A stretch of 64,000 bases of DNA, taken from Adiantum capillus-veneris (Eukaryota > Streptophyta > Polypodiopsida > Polypodiales > Pteridaceae). The stretch is from contig CM043947.1 of assembly GCA_014529385.2 (NCBI GenBank), positions 131,275,891-131,339,890 of the forward strand, written 5' to 3'. Numbering within the stretch: the first letter of the stretch is position 1; each line of letters opens with the position of its first letter. The translations under genes and the position numbers were made by a program. Of the stretch, positions 55,497 through 64,000 are shown in pieces. The notes below the pieces were generated by a model. It saw only the letters and a program-made list of their open reading frames with translations, was not told the DNA's origin and searched no databases.

Positions 55497-56189
55497 TTGC
55501 CTATGCTTGAGTATGCGTACAACAATACAGTGCATTCGTCCACAGGCAAGGCACCTTTTGAGATTGTTGAAGGTGGCAAAAAGGTTCCTCCCATTTTGCA
55601 TACAAAGGACAAGATCTTTGAGGCAGATCGATATGTTGAGAACATGGTTGAAATGTATAAGAAAATCAAAGGTGCCTTGAAGAAGACTCGGGCAAAGCAA
55701 AAAAGGGCTGTTGATCGTCACCGTCGTGAATTGTTGTTCTCAGTTGGTGATTGGGTACTTTTACAGTTTGAAAAGGCAAGGTTAAAGAAGATGAAGGGCA
55801 AGGAAAGGTTGTTTCTGAAGCTCAGCATGTGTTACTATGGGCCTTTTCAAGTGCGTGATAAGATCAACGATGTTGCTTATAGGCTGAAATTGCCAGACAC
55901 TTGGAAGATTCATAATGCGTTTCACGTGAGTCTTCTAAGACCCTTTGTGGGTGATGTGCTAGAAGATATGCCACAGGAGGATCAACCAGAAGTCGATGAA
56001 CTTGATGAGATCTTGGTACTTGAGTAAATTTTGGCACATAAAGAAAGAAAAGTTAAGAGACAAGTTGCAAGACGCTATTTGGTGAAGTTCAAGAACTATC
56101 CACCTATGGATGCAAAGTGGATGGAAGAGCATGAACTATCAGAGTCACCAAATGTATTGCAGCTTTACCTTGAGGCCTTTGGGTTATAG
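55497..56189 (+). pseudogene. Integrase C-terminus and chromodomain of element C
   Basis: A 176-codon open frame covers the end of the core, the GPY/F-type region with Tyr-Tyr-Gly-Pro-Phe near 55833, and the linker. A TAA at 56025-56027 interrupts just before the chromodomain. The chromodomain reads on to 56189 with Tyr-Leu-Val-Lys-Phe-Lys-Asn-Tyr-Pro and Trp-Met-Glu-Glu. Confidence 0.8.
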
Positions 56190-56496
56190 CCTACGTATGC
56201 CCCAACCCAACGTGTGCAAAGGAGGGTAATGATCGAGCTAGCACATCAAATGTACTTATGAATTTAATGCAATAGAAGTGTGCATCGCTCTTCAAGTGTT
56301 ACAGGTATTATGTTCACTTCTATCATAGATGGAAATGACAAAAGTATGAAGGTCTCATTAAGTCATTTGTATCTATGTGTTATGACCTTTCTTGCGGGTA
56401 CATGCGATGATAAACGCGTGCTAACAACACAAGATCATCAATGGCATGTATATATGGCATGCAATCGAGGACGTTTGCGGTTTCAAGAGGGGGGTA

Positions 56497-56955
56497 TGTC
56501 ATGAGGACGTGGCAATTGCTAATTGATGTCACGAGGACGTGGCAACTGCTAACCTTACTTGTTGGTTTCTTTACAATGATTTTTATTTAATTTTTGGGAC
56601 CCTCTTTTTGAAGTTGCAAATGAATGGACATTGTGTGGCCAGTGTGAAACAACCGATGGCCGAGAGTTTCACCTGCAGATGGAAAGGCCTTGTCGCCACG
56701 AGTTGGTCGGGCGGAATCCGAGCAGTAAAAGGGTGTCTAGGCTCAGCTCAAAGTCATTTAGGCCCCCTCGCTACACTTATGAGTCGGTGGGTACTAGAAG
56801 TTAACTCAAAAGAGGCTAAGTGGATACATGGCAGCTCTTGAGCAAACATGCCAAGCCAGTGTGAAGAGGGGGCACCCAAATCAAGAGGAGGCTGATTTTC
56901 ACTCATTAAGTGAACTAGAGTGTGTGGGTGAGTAGTGGGTGCATGTTTCACAGCG
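56497..56955 (+). repeat. 3' LTR of element C, truncated
   Basis: Begins after the polypurine tract (56481-56496) and repeats the 30-base start duplication seen in the 5' LTR. Only about the first 460 bases remain before the junction with element F. Confidence 0.75.
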
Positions 56956-57570
56956 GACAATCGTGAGACATTGTGAATTCCTTGAATGCAAACTCTTTAT
57001 CGTTCCTCGAATGATCTGCATACATCCGTGTTGCTCATCCATGAGTGAATCGTGTGCATCGTGCAATACGGCATGCCTGTGAAAAGGGAACACATAAAGA
57101 CCGTGACGAAAATACAAGAGACTTTCACAAATGAGAAACTCGAACAATGCATACTATCTAATCCTGCGAAGAAAAAACACTTTCTGAATGGGTTCTTTGG
57201 ACCTAGACTCGAGAGCCAAGATCGGTTCTACGTGATTGATCGTATCTGCAATTGGGTTAGCTTTACTAGAAACATCATCATCCAAACCACCAAATTGCTC
57301 ACAGGACTGGAACCATCTAGCTTGACGGTCACCCCAAGGTGTAGTCGGTACAGATTGGAGCAATCTGAAGACTTGATGATCCGTACGAACAATCACAGTT
57401 CTGTCACGCGAAAAATGTGTGTCGTGCTTCGGAGAAGACATGAGAGCAAAAGAGTTCTTTTCATGCAATGACTCATGCTTTTCTAGACTGTGGGACTGTA
57501 ACCTGAGAGAAACAATCATACTACGTGTTTTATCCTCTTTCGAAACATGAGAGTGAGAGACTAGTGGCAA
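56899..57570 (-). pseudogene. RNase H end and integrase-side segment of element F
   Basis: In frame pieces show Arg-Thr-Asp-His-Gln and a closing Ala-Asn-Pro-Ile-Ala-Asp, typical of gypsy RNase H. The Ser-Lys-Glu-Pro unit and the Gly/Ser-Leu-Leu-Tyr-Phe segment shared with the element G ORF follow. Frameshifts and stops are present. Confidence 0.65.
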
Positions 57571-57699
57571 AGACGGAATGTTCTTATCACAGCGAAGAAC
57601 CGCGGGAGGTGCTCCTTCAATTGTGTGTGTGTGAGAGAGAGAGAGTGTTTTCTTTCTAACCTTTAAACCAATTAATGCAAAAAATCAAACCACATCCTT

Positions 57700-58140
57700 T
57701 TAGAGGAGAAACCACAATCTACGACGAAAATCGACATTTTGAAGTAACACTGTGACATTAGGACATTCATGCGTGAAAGAAGAGTGCATGCTAGGAGAAA
57801 ATCCAGAGAAAATCGAGAAATCACAATGGGATCTGTAGAAAGAGCTTTTGAATGTGCGCTCTTCACGAGAGTCACTAATCACATCATGCATGCTACCCGA
57901 ATCAAACATGATCACAATGCGTGTACTATTCACATGACCATAACATTGCATGAGAGACTCATCTACATGATCGTGAGAAACTTCGGACACAATAGTGTTC
58001 TCATTGAGTGCATTCACAGATGATGTGGATTCTGTGGGTTCTCTAGGTGCATCCTTAGGACAATCTCGTTTAATGTGACCTTTATTGTGACACTTGAAAC
58101 ATCTTTTGTCTCGTGCATATTCGACTTGTTCTTCAAGAGT
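57700..58140 (-). pseudogene. Zinc knuckle and protease of element F
   Basis: An intact CX2CX4HX4C knuckle lies near 58070-58111. A retropepsin-like site Phe-Asp-Ser-Gly-Ser follows near 57903-57917. The later protease blocks are not convincing and the frame stops at 57700. Confidence 0.65.
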
Positions 58141-58152
58141 TATACCTACATC

Positions 58153-58923
58153 CTAAAATTCCTTGAGCGATTTTTCATCAGGTGTCAACTTAGGGGTTTT
58201 GTGAGTTTTAGCCTTTCCTTTTATCATCGTTGTGAGAATTCTGTGCTCTAGATGCAGAAGAAGATTGAGAAGAAGAATTACCGTCATGCTTACCAATGGT
58301 CTTACCTTTTGATGGATTCCGAGAAGTACTCGATTTGTTCTCCTTCGGCTTACCTTTGTTTTACTGTTGCTTGTTTTCTTGTTAGTCACAAAGTAAGCAT
58401 TAAATTGATGCAACCACGAATAAATCATAGAAGCATCCATCTTACCATCATACTTACTAAATGTCAACTTCTCAGTGCCTGGATTGTTGGAATCTTCGTC
58501 TCTACCTGTGCTACGTGATGACTCGCCAACCTCCTTGAGTGGCTCGGTCTTCGAGGAGAGTACTTGTAGGACTAACTCTTGCATGTGTTTGTCTTTCTGC
58601 GCCTCTCGCTCTATTTCCATAGCGGCGCGCTTTTCTTAGGCCGCTATGTTTTGAGCCTCGCGTGCTTGCTCGCGCTCGAGCTCCATAGCTGTCCTTCTTT
58701 ATTCGCGATCTCGATCCATGGCGGCACGTTGAATCTCTTGCTGTAGCATCATCTCCATCATCGTCTTGACCAAAGCCTCCATAGGGTTTGGTGCAATCCG
58801 TGGCGTAGATAAGGATGGGGGAGGATTGGGGAACAATCCTCCTGGTGTAGAAACTTTCTCTCCTCCAACACCACTCTCATCACCTTCCTGCAAAGTATCC
58901 ATTCCACTTTGGGTGATGACCAT
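58153..58923 (-). pseudogene. Gag N-terminal and core part of element F
   Basis: The ATG at 58923 starts a sequence matching the first 35 residues of the element G ORF. Several stops (for example at 58699-58701) follow. The piece at 58153-58620 has a charged helix, Ser-rich linker and a Lys-Tyr-Asp-Gly...Trp-Leu gag core. Confidence 0.7.
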
Positions 58924-59362
58924 TTATTGAGTTCTTGGGTACTCGGGGTTCTTGAGGTTCTTGGGTTTCTTGAGCACTCGGGGGTCTTGGGGTTCTTGAG
59001 TACTCGGGGTTCTTGGCTTGCAACGTGTGTTTAAGGAGGCTTTTCTCATACCAAAACTCAACTCCTTCTTGCGGGTGCACCCCTTGGCGGCCTTGTGCTC
59101 ACACCAGGGTTGCTTTTTCCCACCTCACGTCGATTGGCCTGCCGCTTAGTGCAAGGTCCGCTCTTAATGAGTGGAAAAGAGGAACAAGGGGAGGTTGGAC
59201 AAGTCCTTCTTTCTTGGGTTACCTGCCACTCTTAAAAAACATAGATTAGGGATCGACTCACCCAAGTCGTCTTGGGTTACGTGCGACCACAACAAGCAAA
59301 AACAAATTCTTGTGGTTCTTGTGCTTCTTTCCTTGAGTGATTATACCAAACACTACCAAAGA

Positions 59363-59374
59363 GCTCTGATACCA
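59363..59374 (-). promoter_or_regulatory. Primer-binding site of element F
   Basis: Minus strand TGGTATCAGAGC, six bases from the inferred LTR edge. Confidence 0.75.
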
Positions 59375-59380
59375 ATATAA

Positions 59381-59508
59381 TGTGTAGTAAAAGTGAATGA
59401 TGGTTATGGCTTGAGATGAGTGATCGGTGGGTGCTCAAGGTTCCTTTTACTGTCGGGAAGGGAGAGCCTTCCTTGACTTAACGAGAGTGTGCAATGATTA
59501 AAACAAGA

Positions 59509-59575
<67 letters not shown>

Positions 59576-60452
59576 AATAGATGGGGTCCCAAACCCCCCT
59601 CGAAGGGCCCCCCTCTCTATTGCTGGAGAGGTATTTGCTTTAAATTGCACAAAGTTTGGTACAATGCTTCTAGATGCTGTGGTACTTGATGACGACGATG
59701 ACGATGTCGACGACGACGACGACGATGCCCACGATGACGCTCAGAATGGATGAAATCTGAAAATGCTAAGATCCGAGGCTGTGGAGCTGCTACTGCTGCG
59801 AGGCAAGGGCTGATCTGCTACCGCCAAGGCCTGCAAGGCTGAGGACTGCAAAAGTGCTGTCTGATCTGGGCTGAATCTGCAAAACGCTGGCGTTTGTGCC
59901 GAAAACTGAAAACATTGGGCTGATTTGGGTGCTGGGGTCGTGACGGCGAGGATCTACAACAGGTGCTGTGGGTTCTCGCTAGGGTAAGGGCTGTTCTTGC
60001 TGAAAACGCTGGTCTTCTCTGGAGAAAACGCTAGGATGCTTGAGGTGCAGCAGACGACCAAACCTCCTTGTGTCCCTGTGCTTCTTCTGACTTCAACTGG
60101 CGCCATGGGTCTGCTTATAAAGCTATTTCCAACTGGGTTGAGCAGTCTCAGAGAGAGCCCCACGATTTAGAAATGCAAATAATAATGTCACAAAATGGCT
60201 TATAAGAGGTGGTTCCCACACGCGATCCGAAACTGGGTCACATGCGATGGAAAGTGCTCATGCTTGGTACTGGGTCATGATGCTAATGCTATGGGTTGTG
60301 CAATCAGAGGGTATGCAGCTACTCCAAGTGCCTGGACATGCACGGCCCGCATACAGGCTCACAAGGTTGCCAAAACACTTCCTAGGCTACCTAAACCGTA
60401 GAAGTAGGAACAACTTGTTCACATGCACATAGGGTTAGATGTGCATGTGACA
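59381..60452 (-). repeat. 5' LTR of element F (about 1.07 kb)
   Basis: Both ends resemble the element G LTR, though diverged. It holds an AG run of about 60 bases (59512-59573) and a GAC/GAT triplet run near 59690-59740, at the place of the triplet run in G. The ends are inferred from similarity. Confidence 0.65.
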
Positions 60453-60642
60453 CGTACACATGCACTTGTGTTTCCTATTTTATTTATAATATTGGAATAC
60501 AAAAATTTCAAGTTACCTTATGCTCGTAAGTGTGTGTGTGTGTACCACCTTTCTTTTGCTTCCATACAATTTTGGGAGAGGGTTAGAGTGTAGCGGCGAG
60601 GGTGAGAGGCCCACAACCTTTGGGTCCTGGAATTTTTTTTTT

Positions 60643-60654
60643 GCTCTGATACCA
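60643..60654 (-). promoter_or_regulatory. Primer-binding site of element B
   Basis: Minus strand TGGTATCAGAGC, one base from the 5' LTR. Confidence 0.85.
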
Positions 60655-60655
60655 A

Positions 60656-61062
60656 TGTGAGGATTAGTGGTACTAATCCTAGAATTCAGACTAAAACTTC
60701 ATACTTAAGATTAAATTGAGACTCAAGAGACGAGAACATTGATGTTTGATTGATTGAATGCTTCAAAATTCAGTACAATAGGCTGCTTGTATAGAAGATG
60801 AAGAATCTCAAATGAAAAGACACGTCTCATGGTGAAGAGACATGACTTTAGACGTAAAGACACATCCTTTTGGCGAAGGGCTGCAACCGTTGGGTGAAGG
60901 GGTGTGACTAGTCGTCAAAGGAGTGTGGCTTTTGGCGAAGAGGCATGACTCTAGAGCAAAGAGTCGTGACCATCCAAGTGTAGGGGTCCTCCTTGGCATG
61001 TCACTCCTCGTATTTGCAACTAGGACTAGATGTAATAATGTAACATAGTCAGAATCGTGACA
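60656..61062 (-). repeat. 5' LTR of element B (407 bp)
   Basis: TGTGAGGATTAG to AATCGTGACA on the plus strand, followed by TAGTC, the second target duplication copy. Confidence 0.85.
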
Positions 61063-61270
61063 TAGTCACTTAAGCATATAGGCATATGAAAAGTCATCAA
61101 GTCATTTATCAATAAGAGACTTTGACATGAAAGTTATAAAAAGTAGGTAGGGCAAATCGTGAATAAGAAAAGTCACTTAAGCATATAGGCATATGAAAAG
61201 TCACGTAAGTCATTTAGTAATAAGTGACTTAAACATGACATTAATAAAAAGTAGGTTGGGCAAATTGCGA
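61063..61270. repeat. Tandem duplication, about 104 bp, next to element B
   Basis: Two units, from about 61064 and 61168, share AGTCACTTAAGCATATAGGC and end in AAAAAGTAGGTNGGGCAAAT. The target duplication of B lies at the edge of the first unit. Confidence 0.8.
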
Positions 61271-61544
61271 AAGAACCTGTAAAAGCAACCCCTTGGTCCC
61301 CATTGGGAGCATTAGAAGATCAATATCAACGTTTCCATCGCTAGCACCTTCAGTATCAACAGATTAGCCTAGTGCTTTTGCAGGAAGCATCAACATGAAG
61401 TACTCAAAACTCAGCATTTAGCCATTGTATGAGCATTTGTGCAAGTAATTAAAGCAAGTGTACCTCTTTGGGTTCTTGGTTCTTGATGCTTCCCTTGAGT
61501 TCGCGGAGCCCAAGCACGTCTAGGGACTAGAGCTCTAATACCAA

Positions 61545-61990
61545 TGTCAGGTGCAGCGGAAGGGTTTAGGGATTTAGCTCAGATCTAGAACTTCGTACAA
61601 ACACAAGGTTATTTTATTTCAAGAGAGAACTAACGGAACACAATGAAGAGAGAGGCAGAGAGAGAATAATGCATGTCGGGTCCCAACCACCCTCAAGGGA
61701 GCTGAAAATTACTGTTTAGCTGTTCTGCACCTCTTGGGTAGTGGTCCAGCCAATTATAGACTCTCACCCAAGAGTCAGATAAAGCCAATGAAGTCTCTCT
61801 TGCAGATTTACAGCTTGTAGTCACTAATAAAAAAGAAACCTAGTACTAGAATCCTTACACCCTTGCTGGTGGTTGCTTTACTGGCTTTGATGTCGACCCT
61901 ACTGGCCTCCTCTTTGGATCTTTGCTCTTCGTAGGTTTGTAGTAGTATTCATTTTTCGATTTCGTATTTAGCTTACCTGAGGACTTAAGA
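61545..61990 (-). repeat. LTR-like segment K
   Basis: A minus-strand primer-like site (TGGTATTAGAGC, one change) at 61532-61543 is followed one base later by TGTCAGGTGCAGCGG on the plus strand. This suggests a minus-strand 5' LTR. The far end was not found and no coding sequence follows. Confidence 0.45.
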
Positions 61991-61991
61991 A

Positions 61992-62292
61992 TGTTGGGTT
62001 AAAGGCCCAAATGGCCCCCTTTTGTGTATAGTTTAAAGGTTATTAACCTTTGGCCAAGTTCACATTGAACTTGGCCACTAACTTTAAAATTGGTCCTATA
62101 CTTATAATAAAGGGAAGGTGAGTCATTTTACTCACTTAATTCTTCCCCTTTCAAAATCTAGCGCTACCTCTCTCTCTCCCTCTTCGTTCTGCTAGCGCCC
62201 ACCTCTCTGCTTGCACTCGCCCCTCTCCAAGGTACACACCCTGCACTTCTTCGCGTGCTCTATCACTTACACACACTGCTCCACGCTCATCA
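61992..62292 (+). repeat. LTR L (about 301 bp), copia-like
   Basis: TGTTGGGTT to CTCATCA with a TATA-like run near 62100. It is followed by a perfect initiator-Met primer site at 62295-62306. The leader after it is cut by LTR M before any coding sequence. Confidence 0.7.
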
Positions 62293-62294
62293 AC

Positions 62295-62306
62295 TGGTAT
62301 CAGAGC
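62295..62306 (+). promoter_or_regulatory. Primer-binding site after LTR L
   Basis: TGGTATCAGAGC two bases after the LTR. Confidence 0.85.
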
Positions 62307-62799
62307 CCAATTAGGGTTTGCTCCCAAACCTGCAAATGCTGATTTTCAGCCATGGAGGTCAACTTTCACGCGAGATTTTGCAATTTCATCGCCAAAGGAC
62401 TGGTCCCCGGACATTAGAGAGCTCCCGGCAAGTCAAATTGACCTAAAACAGGCTGAAATTAGGTCAAAATCAGCGAATTACAGGTTATAACAGCAAAAAA
62501 CAGGTTTTGCAAATGATGGATTAAGGTGTGGGAACATCTTTGCTAAGTCCCCGCTACCCGAAAACACTGAAATTGCCGAAAAACAGGTCCCAAAACAGGT
62601 GTTTTCAGCAAATTTCAGATTTAGGCAGGTTTTTGCAAGTGTTTTTATGATGCGATTACATTGGGGAAAGTGCAAATAGATGCAATCTACGCACATTTGA
62701 CAAATTTTGGCTATGTATGACCATTTGTGGCTCAATTTCGTGCAATTTGATACCAAAACTGCCCCAAAAAGTCAGTTACGGGTTCTGTTCTCCCAGACT

Positions 62800-63381
62800 T
62801 GGTAAATTGACCAAAAAGTGCCACTTGGCAGTCATACATGCAATTTCCCTGCATTGGGCTTCCTACTTAAAAATCTCTCAACTGGTGCATCAGTTGACTT
62901 TGTAGCAGAGTAATAAAATGTTCCCCTTGTCATACCGGAGGTAATGACGCGAACACATTTCACGGCCCAAAATAGCAGTTCCCTAAATTTTAGGAGATGC
63001 TTCCGTTGGGCTCCCACTGGTCATCTGACCATCTATCCTCATCGGGACCGCATCCAAAAGTGCAATGTGGCCCAACTGTAGGATACTTTCTGTTGGTAGT
63101 CACACCTTGACTTTAGGCCTTTATTAAGTTCACTTCCTAGTATCCACCAACTTGCTAAGTGCGACAAGGGGACCTATATGATCTTGCTCTGAGCCTAGAC
63201 ATCCTCTTACCATACGATTTCCAGTGCCGACCACTACCCATCTGCGGGTGAAACTACCGTTCACATTGGCCATACAATGTCCGACCGTTTGCTACTTCAA
63301 GAAGAGGGTCTCAAAAATAAAACAAAACCCATTGGAAAGAAACCAACAACTAAAGTTAGCAGTTGCCACGTCCTTGTGACA
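62800..63381 (-). repeat. LTR M, inverted copy of the C' family
   Basis: The minus strand from 63381 begins TGTCACAAGGACGTGGC and follows C' (47883-48480) for about 580 bases. The left end is uncertain because similarity fades near 62800. There is no polypurine tract at its right side, so it is a 5' or solo LTR. Confidence 0.65.
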
Positions 63382-63607
63382 TCAGACCAAGCTGTCTGCA
63401 CCGTAATCATCCTTTATGAAGTAGGGAATCCAGACTGAGAAGTCTGCGCTGAGAAGTGAAGTGACCATACCAAGATGTCTGCGTCGTCTTGCATGTATCT
63501 CATGCCTCCAATCCTTCGGTGTCAACCAAAACAGAATCTGTGCCAACGCCATCAAACCGCATCTTGGTGTGGCTCTCAATGTGAATGAGCTGGGAGTGGC
63601 CTACTGC

Positions 63608-64000
63608 CTAGGTCGGGGGATCAGTCTGCTGTAGGGTTACCGAGGATGAGTGTAAGCAACTCTGAAGGTAGCAATCCAAATGATCAAGAGTGTAGAAGAG
63701 CAACTGCACTACCATCCAAGCCAAGCTCTGGGTGACTCCGAATGTATGCTTGTAATGATTCTTGATCTCCTGCATCTCACGGGTAAACTCTCCAAGAGAG
63801 TCCAATGCACTGAAGTCCCACTCCAATCTGTAGATCCAAGTAATGAACTTGTCCAGGAAGAGATCCAAGATTCTCTCCCCGAGTCCATGTAGATGCTCCT
63901 GTGAAAGCAAGTGATCTGACATGTCGAGGTCAAGTGGAAAGTTTCTGTCCACCCAAGATGGTGGTGTCTTCTCTGGGAATGTCAGAATCCCATATGCCAT
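63608..64000 (-). CDS. Unidentified ORF at the right edge
   Basis: 130 codons open from the edge (its ATG is the last three bases, but the frame may continue) to TAG at 63608-63610. The product is rich in Leu, Trp and Asp with a hydrophobic region after residue 90. Further minus-strand frames at 63382-63579 could be part of the same gene. I do not recognise it. Confidence 0.35.
   Translation of the reverse strand: MAYGILTFPEKTPPSWVDRNFPLDLDMSDHLLSQEHLHGLGERILDLFLDKFITWIYRLEWDFSALDSLGEFTREMQEIKNHYKHTFGVTQSLAWMVVQLLFYTLDHLDCYLQSCLHSSSVTLQQTDPPT

Larger units (their letters stand above)
49479..56955 (+). mobile_element. Element C: chromodomain gypsy element (chromovirus)
   Basis: Domain order is LTR, gag, zinc knuckle, protease, RT, RNase H, integrase, chromodomain, polypurine tract, truncated LTR. 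Every domain is recognisable but frameshifts or stops occur in gag, RT, RNase H and integrase. The 3' LTR is cut at about 56955 where element F sequence begins, so no target duplication remains. Confidence 0.8.
56956..60452 (-). mobile_element. Element F: minus-strand gypsy remnant related to element G
   Basis: LTR, primer site, leader, gag, zinc knuckle, protease and a short RNase H/integrase-side segment remain. RT is deleted. The 3' end is lost at the junction with element C. Gag start, LTR and the post-RNase H segment all match element G, so F stands nearer the parent family. Confidence 0.75.
43834..61062 (-). mobile_element. Element B: minus-strand gypsy element with many nested insertions
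   Basis: LTRs of 405 and 407 bp are flanked by TAGTC (43829-43833 and 61063-61067). The primer site is at 60643-60654. Own coding sequence survives as gag at 45430-47730, split by solo LTR H. Elements C', C and F occupy most of the 5' leader. Only 109 bases (43725-43833) separate A from B. Confidence 0.85.

Noticed and set aside
59404-59592. Ser-Leu repeat protein
   Set aside because: It is the translation of an AG microsatellite inside the element F LTR.
14730-62306. Fragments of initiator tRNA-Met genes
   Set aside because: The repeated TGGTATCAGAGC sites are 12-base primer-binding sites beside LTRs; no cloverleaf surrounds them.

Overview
The window looks like nuclear DNA of a land plant with a large, retrotransposon-packed genome. 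The evidence is spliced genes with GT-AG introns, Ty1/copia and chromodomain Ty3/gypsy elements primed by initiator-tRNA-Met, a MULE/SWIM-type transposase, and a plant-type signal peptide peptidase-like gene. A fern or other non-flowering plant is my guess, but the sequence alone does not prove it. No rRNA, tRNA, CRISPR array or bacterial gene was recognised. Most long reading frames are element remnants.

Layout. (1) 1-5633: 5' part of a minus-strand LTR element (J) with an LTR, a tRNA-Asp primer site, a 2.8 kb leader studded with a 24-bp palindrome, and four short-spaced or overlapping ORFs, the last running off the left edge. (2) 5676-21524: a compact cluster of three unusual genes. X is on the minus strand with four exons in matching phase. 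Y is on the plus strand and diverges from X. T is a decayed MULE/SWIM transposase. Y is split by two complete LTR elements: I (8247-13720, duplication TTATG) and a copia element (13945-19193, duplication GGGAG). Removing both restores one continuous frame across the two sites. X-Y-T may be one large multi-gene DNA transposon, and this is the best candidate here for something undescribed. (3) 22306-23495: two exons of an SPPL1-like intramembrane aspartyl protease with YD, GLGD and PAL motifs; the last roughly 40 codons are not found. (4) 25341-43719: gypsy element A (minus, duplication TTTAG), containing copia derivative D (duplication CAGAC), chromovirus E, and non-autonomous element G (duplication TTAGG) inside A's own 5' LTR. 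(5) 43834-61062: element B (minus, duplication TAGTC), whose gag is split by a solo LTR H (duplication GGTTG) and whose body holds LTR C', chromovirus C and gypsy remnant F. (6) 61063-64000: a tandem duplication, three further LTRs (K, L, M) and an unidentified minus-strand ORF at the right edge.

How the parts relate. Exact 5-bp target duplications let the insertions be layered: A before D and G; B before H; Y before I and copia. E, C and F lie inside A or B but lack confirmed duplications. G and F are relatives. G has lost protease, RT and most RNase H but keeps an uninterrupted 396-codon ORF fusing a gag-like start to a sequence that lies near the RNase H-integrase boundary in F. The LTRs of A, E, C and C' all share a block around GAAATACCGAAAGGGGCGCC, although the rest of their LTRs has diverged.
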